IMG/VR virus record: IMGVR_UViG_3300018013_000001
Span: 1 to 64,000 of that record
From: a virus
Reading direction: 5' to 3' (one strand)
DNA: 64,000 nucleotides
The stretch's first letter is position 1, and each line of letters starts with the position of its first letter. The notes beneath the pieces were generated by a model. The model searched no databases. It was not told the origin of the DNA and was given only the letters and a program-made list of their open reading frames with translations. Both the position numbers and the translations under genes were made by a program. Below, piece after piece: positions 7,935 through 16,001 of this stretch.

Positions 7935-8141
7935 ATGGCGTCCCTAACCTTGTTTCCGCAGACTAGCTACCTTAAATGGTTAAGGTTACCTGGGGACAAC
8001 GAATGGGAAGGACTGATTAGAGATTGGTATGTTCTTGGCACGGATGTGCAAAGAGCAATTCTGAAATGCGGTCCCGAAGAACTGCGTGTCGAACCCTCCA
8101 ACCAACCCGAGCGCACTAAAACCCTCTCCGCTGCCCGATGA
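7935..8141 (+). CDS. Small hypothetical protein beside the cassette
   Basis: The 68-residue frame (MASLTLFPQTSYLKWLRLPG...) has protein-like composition with Trp, Leu and charged residues and the segment WEGLIRDWYVLGTDVQRAI. It overlaps the start of the next gene. An earlier in-frame ATG at 7893 lies inside the cassette's right repeat and is less likely. No family is recognised, and the ribosome binding site is weak. Confidence 0.35.
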   Translation: MASLTLFPQTSYLKWLRLPGDNEWEGLIRDWYVLGTDVQRAILKCGPEELRVEPSNQPERTKTLSAAR

Positions 8142-8571
8142 AAAACTCCGGGGAGTAATGGTCTCTGCGAGCTATATCGGGCCATTACCCCCGCCATCTA
8201 TCCTAAGACAATACGATGAAATCTGTCCTGGCTGCGCAAAAGAGTTAGTATCAGCGTTTAGAGAAGAAGGTAATCACCGTAGAGCCTTGGAATCAAAGAT
8301 GGTAGAAGCAAACATTGACGGAATGCGCAGACAGTTCGCTGAGGCTAGGATCGGTCAGATTTTCGCGTTCATTCTCAGCTTAGCCTTTCTGTTCACAGGG
8401 GCGTACACCGCGATTCGAGGCCACTCGTGGGTAGGCGGATTTTTGGGGGCTATGGGAATCGGGAGCATACCAAACATTCATGAATCTTATAGGCTATTTG
8501 TACTTGAATTGTGGCACTCAACTTGCTCTAATAATTCTTTAGGCAATTTAAGATTTCTCTTGACAACCTAA
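8086..8571 (+). CDS. DUF2335-like membrane protein
   Basis: The protein carries the DUF2335 signature GPLPPPSILRQYDEICPGCA followed by a helical stretch with HRRALESKMVEANI and two hydrophobic segments (about residues 92-112 and 118-135, RIGQIFAFILSLAFLFTGAY then GGFLGAMGIG). DUF2335 proteins are predicted small membrane proteins of unknown function, common in mobile elements and phages. The GTG at 8086 gives 161 residues; an ATG at 8158 with GGGGAG close upstream would remove a poorly conserved 24-residue start. Confidence 0.7.
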   Translation: MSNPPTNPSALKPSPLPDEKLRGVMVSASYIGPLPPPSILRQYDEICPGCAKELVSAFREEGNHRRALESKMVEANIDGMRRQFAEARIGQIFAFILSLAFLFTGAYTAIRGHSWVGGFLGAMGIGSIPNIHESYRLFVLELWHSTCSNNSLGNLRFLLTT

Positions 8572-8606
8572 GAAGGATAATTGATAATTGCTTGCATGGA
8601 GGAGAT

Positions 8607-8771
8607 ATGAAGGCAGCAAACGTCACGATCAATTATAAAATTCCCGCTGAACTCCGCAAGACAATCAGAATGATAGCGGCGGAAACAGGTATGAGGATGG
8701 AGCCGCTGATTGTGCAACTCCTGAAGGAGGCGATTGCGAACCGCAGCAAGGCAGAACAAAAAGGGAAATGA
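8607..8771 (+). CDS. Ribbon-helix-helix-like small DNA-binding protein
   Basis: The 54-residue protein shows a beta strand with alternating residues (NVTINYKIPAEL) followed by two helices (LRKTIRMIAAETG and MEPLIVQLLKEAIANRS), the layout of Arc/MetJ-type RHH proteins. GGAGGAGAT lies just before the ATG, an excellent ribosome binding site. It precedes the early block and could be its regulator, for example the protein that reads the dispersed palindromes; that link is speculation. Confidence 0.6.
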   Translation: MKAANVTINYKIPAELRKTIRMIAAETGMRMEPLIVQLLKEAIANRSKAEQKGK

Positions 8772-8878
8772 CTGTTGCGGCCTGCCTCCAATGGGGGCAG
8801 GAGCCGGAACGCTCAGCGTTCCCGCCCACGGTAGGCGAGCACGATCAAAGCCACAGTCGGGCGACAAGGAGAACTCAG

Positions 8879-9946
8879 ATGGAACTTTTCAAAGCGCACA
8901 GGCAATGGGCAGAACGACCAGCAGATGAAAGATTCAGTGATCTTCCGACTCTTTACTCAGCCACAAAGAAATACGCTAGCCAGGCTGGCACAAAGGAAAT
9001 TCCGTACAGCGACGTTCGCGTTCAAGCAGTCGATGATGATGTTCAACTCGTGGGCCGGGCGAACGTTCCGGCAACCTTCACAAATTGGGCATTCGGCCAG
9101 CTTTGCCGCATGGTTCAGGCCCCTGCCGAATATCTGCAAAGGATTCCGGCCACCCTGGCGGCGCAGAATCTCAATTATGGATTGGCAAACAAGCCACCCG
9201 AAGGCAAAGGCCAGCTTCTCTTCCACACAAACGGCGGCTTGCTGCTGCGCGCCTTCACGAGCGATAAGTACACCCGAATTTGGAACTATGAAGTCGCTGA
9301 TAGGATGCTTACGCTGGCTGACAAAGGGTGGCAGCCAGCGCGCCCGGACTTCAACAGCAGCCCGGATGACTTCCCGGCTCTATATGCCAGCGATCATGAT
9401 ATGTTTGCCTTTCTCTGCAACTCAAATATTACCATCTCAGAGCCAGGCAATCCTGACAGCTTGAAACGCGGCGTCATCGTGGAAAATTCTGAGGTCGGCG
9501 CTGCGGCACTCAAATTGACCCGCTTCCTCTATCGCGCTATGTGTGGGAATCACATCATTTGGGGAGCTACGCAGGTAACAGACATCAGTATCCGGCACGT
9601 GGGCGAGGCGCGCGAGAAGTGGGGGCTTTGGGCCACGGAGATACGGCGATATGCCGAGGAATCGGCCAGCGATGAAGAGGCCAAGATTGCGCGTGCGAAA
9701 TCGCGCATGATCGCGGCCACCAAAGAGGAAGTCTTAGACAAGCTCTTTGGCTTACGTTCGCTGAATCTGACCCGCAAGGTGATCGAGGCTGGTTATGATG
9801 CGGTTCTCCCGGCGCAAGACGGCGATCCGCGGACGCCTTGGGGAATCACGCAGGGTATAACCCGGCATTCACAAACCATCCCCTTTACAGACCAGCGTAA
9901 TAACATTGACCGCGCCGCTGGCAAGATCCTCGAGATCAACTTCTGA
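8879..9946 (+). CDS. DUF932 phage/plasmid-like protein
   Basis: The 355-residue protein matches the DUF932 pattern (phage/plasmid-like protein): a conserved middle with TNWAFGQLC, LLFHTNGGLLLRAFTSDKYTRIWNYE, and GVIVENSEVGAAALKLTRFL followed by RAMCGNHIIWG. Function is unknown. The frame is open from 8768, but an ATG at 8879 with AAGGAG 8 bases upstream is the better start; the extra residues are not protein-like. A GC hairpin follows at 9953. Confidence 0.8.
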   Translation: MELFKAHRQWAERPADERFSDLPTLYSATKKYASQAGTKEIPYSDVRVQAVDDDVQLVGRANVPATFTNWAFGQLCRMVQAPAEYLQRIPATLAAQNLNYGLANKPPEGKGQLLFHTNGGLLLRAFTSDKYTRIWNYEVADRMLTLADKGWQPARPDFNSSPDDFPALYASDHDMFAFLCNSNITISEPGNPDSLKRGVIVENSEVGAAALKLTRFLYRAMCGNHIIWGATQVTDISIRHVGEAREKWGLWATEIRRYAEESASDEEAKIARAKSRMIAATKEEVLDKLFGLRSLNLTRKVIEAGYDAVLPAQDGDPRTPWGITQGITRHSQTIPFTDQRNNIDRAAGKILEINF

Positions 9947-9952
9947 GTGTGA

Positions 9953-9972
9953 GCCCCGGCACCGACCGGGGC
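9953..9972. terminator. GC hairpin after the DUF932 gene
   Basis: GCCCCGG and CCGGGGC pair perfectly around a 6-base loop. The same stem occurs at 20658-20677 with a different loop. There is no U-tract on the + strand, so termination would be weak; a processing or stability role is equally possible. Confidence 0.4.
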
Positions 9973-10025
9973 AAACAGGAAAAGTCCCCAGGCGAAAGCT
10001 GGCGAGGGGGCAGAAGCGAGGATGA

Positions 10026-10388
10026 ATGAGCGAATTATTTTTGAACAAGCTAGCCTATAAACTAGAATTTCCCTGCGAGGGATGCTTTTGCAAGCTGGAA
10101 CCAATCGCAATCCCTGAAGGCCATCCGATTGCTTTCAAGATTGTCCACTGTGATCTTCACAGGTCGGCGCCAAGACTGCGCAATTCACTTAAGTTTATGA
10201 TGGAGCGCATTGAGGATGGCACATTGATCCGCAACATCGCCAGTGACGAAAAATCGGATTGGACATTAAGGATGATGCACTTTGTAAAGGACTTGACTGA
10301 GGCTCAGGCTGCACTCTATTTGAGCGAGGTGTGTGGGAAGTGTGGCCATGCTACGCATGAGCCGGACAAATGCGAACTGGATGATTGA
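10026..10388 (+). CDS. Hypothetical protein with two Cys pairs
   Basis: The 120-residue protein has CEGCFC near residue 17 and CGKCGHATHEPDKC near the C terminus, so it may bind one or two zinc ions. The middle is helical (LRNSLKFMMERIEDG, KDLTEAQAALYLSEV). It lies between the DUF932 gene and the recombination pair. No family is recognised. Confidence 0.6.
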   Translation: MSELFLNKLAYKLEFPCEGCFCKLEPIAIPEGHPIAFKIVHCDLHRSAPRLRNSLKFMMERIEDGTLIRNIASDEKSDWTLRMMHFVKDLTEAQAALYLSEVCGKCGHATHEPDKCELDD

Positions 10389-10455
10389 TAGCGCGGGCAG
10401 GCGGCTGAACCTGTTCCGGTGACAGCGCCAAGGGATACCCGCATGGGAGGAAAGC

Positions 10456-11595
10456 ATGGCGACGAAGAAAGAGAGAGACGACGGGCTGGCGCGTCAGACC
10501 AGCCAGACAGACGAGATCGCGCCCGAGCGCTTGGCGGAAGAGGCCAGGATTGACATCCAGAGCGCGATCATCGTGGCTCGGAAGTTCCCGCGAAATGAGC
10601 AGCAGGCATACCAGAAGCTGATGCATGCCTGCGAACGCACCAGCTTTGCCGAGGATGCGCAATACTCGTTTCCGAGATGGTCTTCTGAGGAACAGCGCAA
10701 GGTAGACATCATCGGTCCTAGCGTTAAGCTCGCTCGTGAAGCTGGACGCTTGTGGGGTAACATCCGCTGGGGAATCACGATCATCGCGGACGGAGATGAC
10801 ACGCGCACCATCGAAGGTTGGGCATATGATCTGGAGACGAATGCTCGCCCTGCCTATCAGGATACGTTCACGAAGATGGGCTACGTCAAGGGCGGAGGCT
10901 GGGAACCGTTGAACGAGCGTGGCCTAAGGGAAACCACCTCGCGTCGAGGAGCGTTCCTGATCCGCAATGCGATCTTGAACTTGATTCCTTCCGACTTCAT
11001 TGACGATGCGATGCAATCCGTGGACAAAACGCTGGCTTCGGAGGCGAAGAAAGACCCCGATGCCGAGAACAAACGCATCATATCAGCATTCGACAGCATC
11101 GGCGTTCAGGTTGCAGAACTAGAATCGTTTTTGGGTCACGGATTGAGTTCGGCCAGCCCTGCCGAGATCAAGAAACTCCGTGGTATCTACAAGAGCATTG
11201 ACGACGGCAACTCGACCTGGGCCGAATACCTCGGTAAGAAAGAGGCATCGGCTGATTCTGGAAAGAAGCAGCCATCGGGACCGGCTCCCGCTGCCAGTAC
11301 GAACGAGAAACCAGTTGCCGCAGCGCAAGGCAATGGTGCTCCGCCTCCGACGAGCAACGGAAAGCCGATCAGCGAGTCGCTAGGGACCGGCGGGAAGACG
11401 ATCAGCGACCAGGAGAAAGGGCTTGTGTGGCAGATGGCGCGCAAGAAGGGTTGGGCCGTGGGAAGTGGCAAGCCTGACGATGCACTTCATCTACTGCTGA
11501 AGAGCAAGCCTTACGAGATCGATTCGGTTACTAAGATCAAATCTGTTGATCTTCCGGCGATCCTCAACGCGCTGGCCAACGGACCTGCGGCGTAA
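10456..11595 (+). CDS. Single-strand-annealing-like phage recombination protein
   Basis: The 379-residue protein carries the block GPSVKLAREAGRLWGNIRWG, then IEGWAYDLETNARP and RGAFLIRNAILNLIPSDF, which I associate with a RecT-like group of phage annealing proteins. Residues about 255-310 are a proline- and Ala-rich linker. Residues about 312-375 (ISDQEKGLVWQMARKKGW) form a small domain often found at the end of phage DNA-binding proteins. The neighbouring nuclease at 11618 gives the usual exonuclease/annealing pair of phage recombination. GGAGG precedes the ATG. The family call rests on remembered motifs. Confidence 0.55.
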   Translation: MATKKERDDGLARQTSQTDEIAPERLAEEARIDIQSAIIVARKFPRNEQQAYQKLMHACERTSFAEDAQYSFPRWSSEEQRKVDIIGPSVKLAREAGRLWGNIRWGITIIADGDDTRTIEGWAYDLETNARPAYQDTFTKMGYVKGGGWEPLNERGLRETTSRRGAFLIRNAILNLIPSDFIDDAMQSVDKTLASEAKKDPDAENKRIISAFDSIGVQVAELESFLGHGLSSASPAEIKKLRGIYKSIDDGNSTWAEYLGKKEASADSGKKQPSGPAPAASTNEKPVAAAQGNGAPPPTSNGKPISESLGTGGKTISDQEKGLVWQMARKKGWAVGSGKPDDALHLLLKSKPYEIDSVTKIKSVDLPAILNALANGPAA

Positions 11596-11617
11596 GTCAA
11601 GGGAAGAGGATGGAAAC

Positions 11618-12259
11618 GTGAGTCGTCCCCCGAATGGTTATTGGAAGAACAATCTTCGCATCGTCAGCGTCACCGAGGCGCTGAGCGCGTCCAGGGTCAG
11701 GCGGTGGGCTGGCAAGCCCTCTGCCTGGGCTCGGCGCGCAGAGATCGGGAGCGCGGTGCACAAGGCAACGGCCATCCTTGACGTGAACGGCTTGACCTGG
11801 GACGCGGCGTCGCGCGAGTGGGTCGAGCCCTACGACGCCGTGAGCCGCGAAGTCCGGGGCTTCTGCCTGTCCTGGGAGAAGCTGAAGCGCGAATGCGATT
11901 TCGTGCCCGTCCTGATCGAGCATACCTTGTTCGCCAAGTCCGGCATAACCGACTTCGCCACGACGCTCGACCGCGTCGGCTTGCTGGCTGGTGCTCAAGC
12001 GATCATCGAACTGAAAACCCCGAAGGTGGTTGAGCCATACTGGGGGCCGCAGCTCGCGGGCCAGGAAGAGGCGCTCATGCAGACCTTCGGGCCACCGACC
12101 GACCGGCCTTTCAAGTACACGCGCTGGGCGGCGCAGCTTTTCTCGAGCGGGAAGTGCGGACGGCTCGTCCCGTTCACGGACCCGAACGACCGCAACGTGT
12201 TTCTATGGTCGCTCGCAATAGCAGTCTGGACAATGAACGCTTATGGCGACACGCGCTGA
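11618..12259 (+). CDS. PD-(D/E)XK nuclease, RecB/Cas4-like
   Basis: The 213-residue protein shows the core of the RecB-like nuclease family: GSAVHKATA (motif His), IEHTLFAKSGITDFATTLDRV (active Asp), AIIELKTPK (E-x-K) and a following GQEEAL (motif Gln). It should degrade double-stranded DNA ends to expose a strand for the annealing protein upstream. The GTG start at 11618 has AGAGGA upstream; a longer reading from 11546 lies inside the preceding gene and is not protein-like. Confidence 0.75.
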   Translation: MSRPPNGYWKNNLRIVSVTEALSASRVRRWAGKPSAWARRAEIGSAVHKATAILDVNGLTWDAASREWVEPYDAVSREVRGFCLSWEKLKRECDFVPVLIEHTLFAKSGITDFATTLDRVGLLAGAQAIIELKTPKVVEPYWGPQLAGQEEALMQTFGPPTDRPFKYTRWAAQLFSSGKCGRLVPFTDPNDRNVFLWSLAIAVWTMNAYGDTR

Positions 12260-13574
12260 AGTTGAAGAACTTGCAAAGCAGTTGACGCCGGATGAGAAAA
12301 GAGCTTTCGGGGTTGACCATTTACTTGCTCGGAAGTCGTGGACGTATCACGGCGCAACAGATGTTGTTTATTCTTTGGCGATGAACAAACTGAAAAACCG
12401 CGAGCGGCAGACGACGCCAGCCACGGAATCGAAGGGGGAAACACAGATGGCGAAAGCGGAAGTCCAGGAGAACAGGATAACGGACATCGTGAGGGCGGAG
12501 CCGGCGGAAGTCGCCGGTCCCATAGTCATTACATCAGGAGCCTTGGGAGAGCTTGCGGCGGCGATCACCGCATCAATAGGCCAGACTCTCCACGAGAACA
12601 TAGCAGTCCAGATCGAGAAGGCGAGCTCGTGGCAGAACATCACCGACGCCACAATGTACTTGGGCGCCTCGGAGCACAGGAAGCTGCTGAGAAGCCTGAT
12701 CGCCAAAAAGGGTGAGATGTCAGACCCGAATCGTTTCCGCGTTCGGGTGAGCCTGGGGATCATGGACGGCGTCGGGCAGAGGATCGCGGTCGCGGCCGAG
12801 ACGACGGTGGGGACGGTGAGCCTTGATGATCTGTATGGCCCGCTCGCCGGGCTGCTTGATAAGCTGCACAAGGCGACGACGCAGGGGCGTGCGGAGGCTG
12901 CTGAGCGGATCGAAATGGCGCGGGCTAAGCTGGAAGGTGCCGTGCTGCGATGGCAAGACGAGCAGGAGCGCAGGAAGAGAGAGGCGGAAGTCAAGCAGCG
13001 CCTGATCAACGAACAGCTTGACAGGACCGACCGAGCGAAGCACTGGATGACGCTGCTCGTTGAGCATGGCTATCAACTCGAAACACTCCAAAGCATCCTT
13101 GACAACCCGATTGACCAGGTGACGGATCTGGAGGTGAACACGCTTGAAAACCTTCTGCGCGAGAAGCTGCTGGCTGAGGAGAAGGCGAAGCAGGATGCGG
13201 AGCTGGCCGAAGCCATCCAGACGGCCAAGAACCTCGGCAGACAGGACGCGGTGGAGATACTGGAAGGCAAGATGAACGAGCCGGTCGTGGTGGCTGCTCC
13301 GCCGCCTCCGCCCGCTCCAGTTGCCAGGCCGGTGTCAACGGCCGTGGCTCAAGCCGAGACTCCGAAGGTGAAGGGACAGGGCAAGCAAACGGTCTATGAC
13401 GTGAAGATCGACGATCCGAGAGCGATCCCTGCCGAATGGCTGCTGCCTCCAGACGAGCATCTTCTGGATCCCGACTGGTACCCGCGCATCAAGAAAGCCG
13501 CATCGGGACAAGGAACGGCGCTGAAGATTCCGGGGATTACGATCACTCCGAGACAGAAGTTGACGCAGAGATGA
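12243..13574 (+). CDS. Coiled-coil early protein with possible second in-frame start
   Basis: The 443-residue frame overlaps the nuclease gene. Residues 1-68 are a short helical leader. Residues about 110-320 are helical and charged, with a long coiled coil (ERRKREAEVKQRLINEQL). A Pro-rich linker (APPPPPAPVARP) precedes a C-terminal domain that ends with KIPGITITPRQKL. A second ATG at 12447, preceded by GGGGGA, could produce a 375-residue short form. Proteins with this tail are common next to phage recombination genes; the function is not known to me. Confidence 0.6.
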   Translation: MATRAEVEELAKQLTPDEKRAFGVDHLLARKSWTYHGATDVVYSLAMNKLKNRERQTTPATESKGETQMAKAEVQENRITDIVRAEPAEVAGPIVITSGALGELAAAITASIGQTLHENIAVQIEKASSWQNITDATMYLGASEHRKLLRSLIAKKGEMSDPNRFRVRVSLGIMDGVGQRIAVAAETTVGTVSLDDLYGPLAGLLDKLHKATTQGRAEAAERIEMARAKLEGAVLRWQDEQERRKREAEVKQRLINEQLDRTDRAKHWMTLLVEHGYQLETLQSILDNPIDQVTDLEVNTLENLLREKLLAEEKAKQDAELAEAIQTAKNLGRQDAVEILEGKMNEPVVVAAPPPPPAPVARPVSTAVAQAETPKVKGQGKQTVYDVKIDDPRAIPAEWLLPPDEHLLDPDWYPRIKKAASGQGTALKIPGITITPRQKLTQR

Positions 13575-13590
13575 GAATAGAGAGGAAGCA

Positions 13591-14169
13591 ATGGAAATCG
13601 TATTCTTTGACTTCGAAACTGCGGGCGTGCTCGAAACGCAGCCGAACATCCAACTAGCCGCTATAGCTGTTGATGACAACTGGTGCGAGACCGAGACTTT
13701 TGAGAAGAAGATTTTCTTTGATGAATCTCTGGCTGATTCGAAAGCGCTCGAAATCAATCACTACGATCGCGCCGTGTGGGCGAAGGATGCGGTTACCGAA
13801 GCTATGGCGCTGGCTCATTTTGATAGATTTCTTTGTCATCACAAGTGTATCGAAATGGTGAGCAAGCGAACCGGGAATCCGTATTCAGTGGCCAGACTCG
13901 CGGGCCATAACGCTGTGACGTTTGACATGCCGCGGCTGCGTAAGATGTACGGCGAACGATTTCTGCCAGCTCATCCTTTAGTGCTTGATACTCTGCAACT
14001 CGCGCTGTGGTGGCACGTCGGGAAGTCTCAGCCAGAAAATTATCAACTGTCCACGTTACTACATATCTTTGGGATCGAAATCGGAGGAAATGCTCACGAC
14101 GCCCTGACCGATGTCCGGGGAGCCGCATCTTTGGCTCGGTATCTTCTAAATGCCGCACGAAAGGATTAA
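13591..14169 (+). CDS. DnaQ-like 3'-5' exonuclease (DEDDh)
   Basis: The 192-residue protein has the three exonuclease motifs: FFDFET (Asp7 and Glu9), GHNAVTFDMPRL (about residues 103-114) and HDALTDVRG (about 169-177) with the His and final Asp of the DEDDh type. It should remove nucleotides from 3' ends in proofreading, repair or recombination. It lies in the recombination/replication block. GAGGAAG precedes the ATG. Confidence 0.8.
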   Translation: MEIVFFDFETAGVLETQPNIQLAAIAVDDNWCETETFEKKIFFDESLADSKALEINHYDRAVWAKDAVTEAMALAHFDRFLCHHKCIEMVSKRTGNPYSVARLAGHNAVTFDMPRLRKMYGERFLPAHPLVLDTLQLALWWHVGKSQPENYQLSTLLHIFGIEIGGNAHDALTDVRGAASLARYLLNAARKD

Positions 14170-14354
14170 TGATGGCTCAAATGGTTCTGAAGCAATGGAG
14201 AGTGAAATTCGCCGTTGGCCCTGAGCTGATGTTATGGGCCAAGGACGGTGAAGACTTGCGGCTGCTCCGCATCGGCGGAGTGAAATCAATCACCCCGACC
14301 GGTGCTCGTGCAAGGGAGCGGGACATGGCAAGGGCATGTCGGAACAGGAAATGA
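14169..14354 (+). CDS. Small hypothetical protein coupled to the exonuclease
   Basis: The 61-residue frame begins at an ATG overlapping the exonuclease stop (TAATG), so its translation is probably coupled. The sequence MVLKQWRVKFAVGPELMLWA has an alternating beta-like pattern and the tail is basic. No family is recognised. Confidence 0.5.
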   Translation: MMAQMVLKQWRVKFAVGPELMLWAKDGEDLRLLRIGGVKSITPTGARARERDMARACRNRK

Positions 14355-14491
14355 AGCAGGCCAAGATCAAAGGCTTCGATCTTCGGACGTTGCGCGGAAG
14401 GTTCGAAGCTGCTGGTCAAGGCAGACTCTTTGATGACGCGGAGGTTTCAAGTCATGGCAGAAAATCAAGAAGCCAAGTCAGCCTGGGATGA
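14336..14491 (+). CDS. Possible 51-residue protein
   Basis: A frame of 51 codons overlaps the end of the previous gene and the start of the next. The peptide (MSEQEMKQAKIKGFDLRTLR...) is charged with protein-like spacing, and GGCAAGG lies upstream. It is short and unsupported by family, so it may be chance. Confidence 0.35.
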   Translation: MSEQEMKQAKIKGFDLRTLRGRFEAAGQGRLFDDAEVSSHGRKSRSQVSLG

Positions 14492-14780
14492 TCTTGTTGC
14501 CGCCGAGCGAACCAGAGTTGCAGAAAAGCCTCTGGCTTCCGGTGACGACTTCCTTCTCTTTGACTGGATAACCCTGACCGATTTGAAGCGCAAGAAAGAG
14601 CGGGTCTACGTCAGCGAACAGGCTTACAACCGTGACGTGGACAGCGCATACAAGCAGGGCCGGAAAGATGAACATGCCGTGAAATTAGAAAAACGCGCCA
14701 TTGACCGCTTGTTCGGGTGCTCCATGTTCATCGTGTCGTTGCTTGCGCTGGCGGCGGTCGTGAAATGGATGTTCGAGTGA
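14454..14780 (+). CDS. Small protein with C-terminal membrane anchor
   Basis: The 108-residue protein is soluble and charged up to about residue 85 and then has one hydrophobic segment (MFIVSLLALAAVVKWMF), so it is probably tail-anchored in the cytoplasmic membrane. The ATG at 14454 has GGAGG 9 bases upstream and is preferred to the TTG at 14430 or ATG at 14433. Function unknown. Confidence 0.6.
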   Translation: MAENQEAKSAWDDLVAAERTRVAEKPLASGDDFLLFDWITLTDLKRKKERVYVSEQAYNRDVDSAYKQGRKDEHAVKLEKRAIDRLFGCSMFIVSLLALAAVVKWMFE

Positions 14781-14871
14781 CATGTGGGCGGGACACTCCG
14801 AGACTTGCTGACTCATTTAGGCTCTCAGCTCACGAGGAGAACCCGCCCCAACCCTTGAAGAGAGGTTCATC

Positions 14872-15084
14872 ATGGCGGTTCAACACATCGAGAACGTGCC
14901 GGACAGATACAACGAGCTCTTGGCTGCGGAGATTCTTGACCAGGAGCCGCGCAAGACGATCCTGCACGCGATTGGGCATCTGAATGGCATCGCTGTTTTT
15001 CAAGAGGATAGCAATTCAGAAGAGCGTGCCCTTCAAGTTCTGTGGGCCGCTTACTGTCGATTGGTGACGGAGAAGAACTGTTGA
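14872..15084 (+). CDS. Small hypothetical early protein
   Basis: The 70-residue protein (MAVQHIENVPDRYNELLAAE...) is mostly helical by composition. AGAGAGG precedes its ATG. The next gene starts on a TTG overlapping its stop, so the two are coupled. In the 90-base gap before it, GGGCGGG (14786) could pair with CCCGCCC (14843). Confidence 0.55.
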   Translation: MAVQHIENVPDRYNELLAAEILDQEPRKTILHAIGHLNGIAVFQEDSNSEERALQVLWAAYCRLVTEKNC

Positions 15085-15311
15085 GCTGGCCTTATAACAG
15101 CGCGAAGCCGAGAGCATGGGTTCCCGTGGAGCACTTTCCGGCGACCGAGAGCGTCTTTTGTGTGAACTGTGGAGAGGTGGTTCGCATTCGGGATGGCGAT
15201 AATAGGTTCACGACCAACGGGCATTGCTTGGCGTGTGGAAGTCGCAGCATCTTGCCTCTGATGCGCGTGATCGCGGGATTGAAAACCTCGGAAGCGAAGA
15301 TCAAGCCATGA
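15081..15311 (+). CDS. Zinc-ribbon protein
   Basis: The 76-residue protein has CVNCGE and HCLACGS spaced by about 20 residues, a classic zinc ribbon. I chose the TTG at 15081, which overlaps the previous stop (TTGA) and has GGAGAAG 5 bases upstream; a GTG at 15042 lies inside the previous gene. It is one of about ten small Cys-rich proteins in this genome and could bind nucleic acid. Confidence 0.6.
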   Translation: MSWPYNSAKPRAWVPVEHFPATESVFCVNCGEVVRIRDGDNRFTTNGHCLACGSRSILPLMRVIAGLKTSEAKIKP

Positions 15312-15493
15312 GCGGAACGCCGCTAAGATGGAAGACCCGAAGTCTGGTCGAGAATCGAGTTTACAGAAGCCAGATGAGGAACCGGCAAAGGCCAAGGATG
15401 CTTGTCTTCTGCTGTCCGCGCTGCCTGTTCTCGACCTCAGTGGAAGCGGAATACAAGGCGCATTGGCAATCACGGCATTCTGAATTGAGGTGA
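15308..15493 (+). CDS. Small C2H2-like zinc protein
   Basis: The 61-residue protein starts on ATGA, overlapping the previous stop. It is strongly basic at first (RWKTRSLVENRVYRSQMRNR) and then has CCPRC followed by HWQSRH, the spacing of a C2H2 finger. It may bind DNA or RNA. No family is recognised. Confidence 0.5.
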   Translation: MSGTPLRWKTRSLVENRVYRSQMRNRQRPRMLVFCCPRCLFSTSVEAEYKAHWQSRHSELR

Positions 15494-15496
15494 AAC

Positions 15497-15808
15497 ATGG
15501 TGCTTGTCCCATTTCAAGTCGAACCAGGACAGTATAGTGTGTTCGTGATCCTCCAAGATGATAACTTAGAGCGCATTAAGACATATGATCCGGCAGAAAT
15601 TACTCTCAACAAAATGCCGGACCCATGGATTTCCATGAAACTCAAGGATATTCTCATCGGCTATGCTTCGGAAAGCGAAACTGCCGATCTGTTGGCCTGT
15701 AACGATGAAGAGTCTCGCCAATCATTTCTGAGGCGACTTTCTCGAGGCTGGAAGTTTAGATCTGAAAGAGGAGACCATGACCGGTCGTACTGGAGAGGTA
15801 GGACATAA
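15497..15808 (+). CDS. Hypothetical early protein
   Basis: The 103-residue protein begins MVLVPFQVEPGQYSVFVILQ and contains a segment DNLERIKTYDPAEIT. It resembles phage proteins of unknown role; I cannot name a family. TTGAGGTG precedes its ATG. Its end overlaps the small frame at 15777. Confidence 0.55.
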   Translation: MVLVPFQVEPGQYSVFVILQDDNLERIKTYDPAEITLNKMPDPWISMKLKDILIGYASESETADLLACNDEESRQSFLRRLSRGWKFRSERGDHDRSYWRGRT

Positions 15809-15893
15809 AATAGTTCTGGACTTGCGCAGGCGAGAAATGTTAGAAATAGAGATGTCGCCCTCGACGGAGTGGCGGCGGCCTCCGGGCCTTTGA
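15777..15893 (+). CDS. Small frame ending in CTT-TGA before a pseudoknot
   Basis: A 38-codon frame begins at an ATG with AAAGAGGAGA directly upstream, one of the best ribosome binding sites here, and ends at a TGA in the context CTT TGA. That is the sequence at which bacterial RF2 genes shift to +1. A perfect pseudoknot begins 6 bases later. A +1 shift would add about 50 codons and end at a TAG near 16050. Either this is a leader peptide for the next gene or a recoded gene. The peptide itself (MTGRTGEVGHKIVLDLRRRE...) is not recognised. Confidence 0.4.
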   Translation: MTGRTGEVGHKIVLDLRRREMLEIEMSPSTEWRRPPGL

Positions 15894-15898
15894 GGATC

Positions 15899-15940
15899 GC
15901 CGGGGAGTACCAGCAGGCTCCCCGGCAACTTCCCTGCTGG
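15899..15940 (+). ncRNA. Perfect H-type RNA pseudoknot
   Basis: Stem 1 is GCCGGGGAG (15899-15907) with CTCCCCGGC (15918-15926), 9 perfect pairs. Its loop contains CCAGCAGG (15910-15917), which pairs perfectly with CCTGCTGG (15933-15940). The crossing loops are 2 and 6 bases and the stems abut, so they could stack. It lies in the leader of the helicase-loader gene. Frameshift stimulation or control of the downstream start are the likely roles. Confidence 0.6.
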
Positions 15941-16001
15941 AAAGGTCAAATCCCTTTCCAATCAGACCCGCCAGACCATCTCAATTTGAGGTGATGTCTA
16001 A

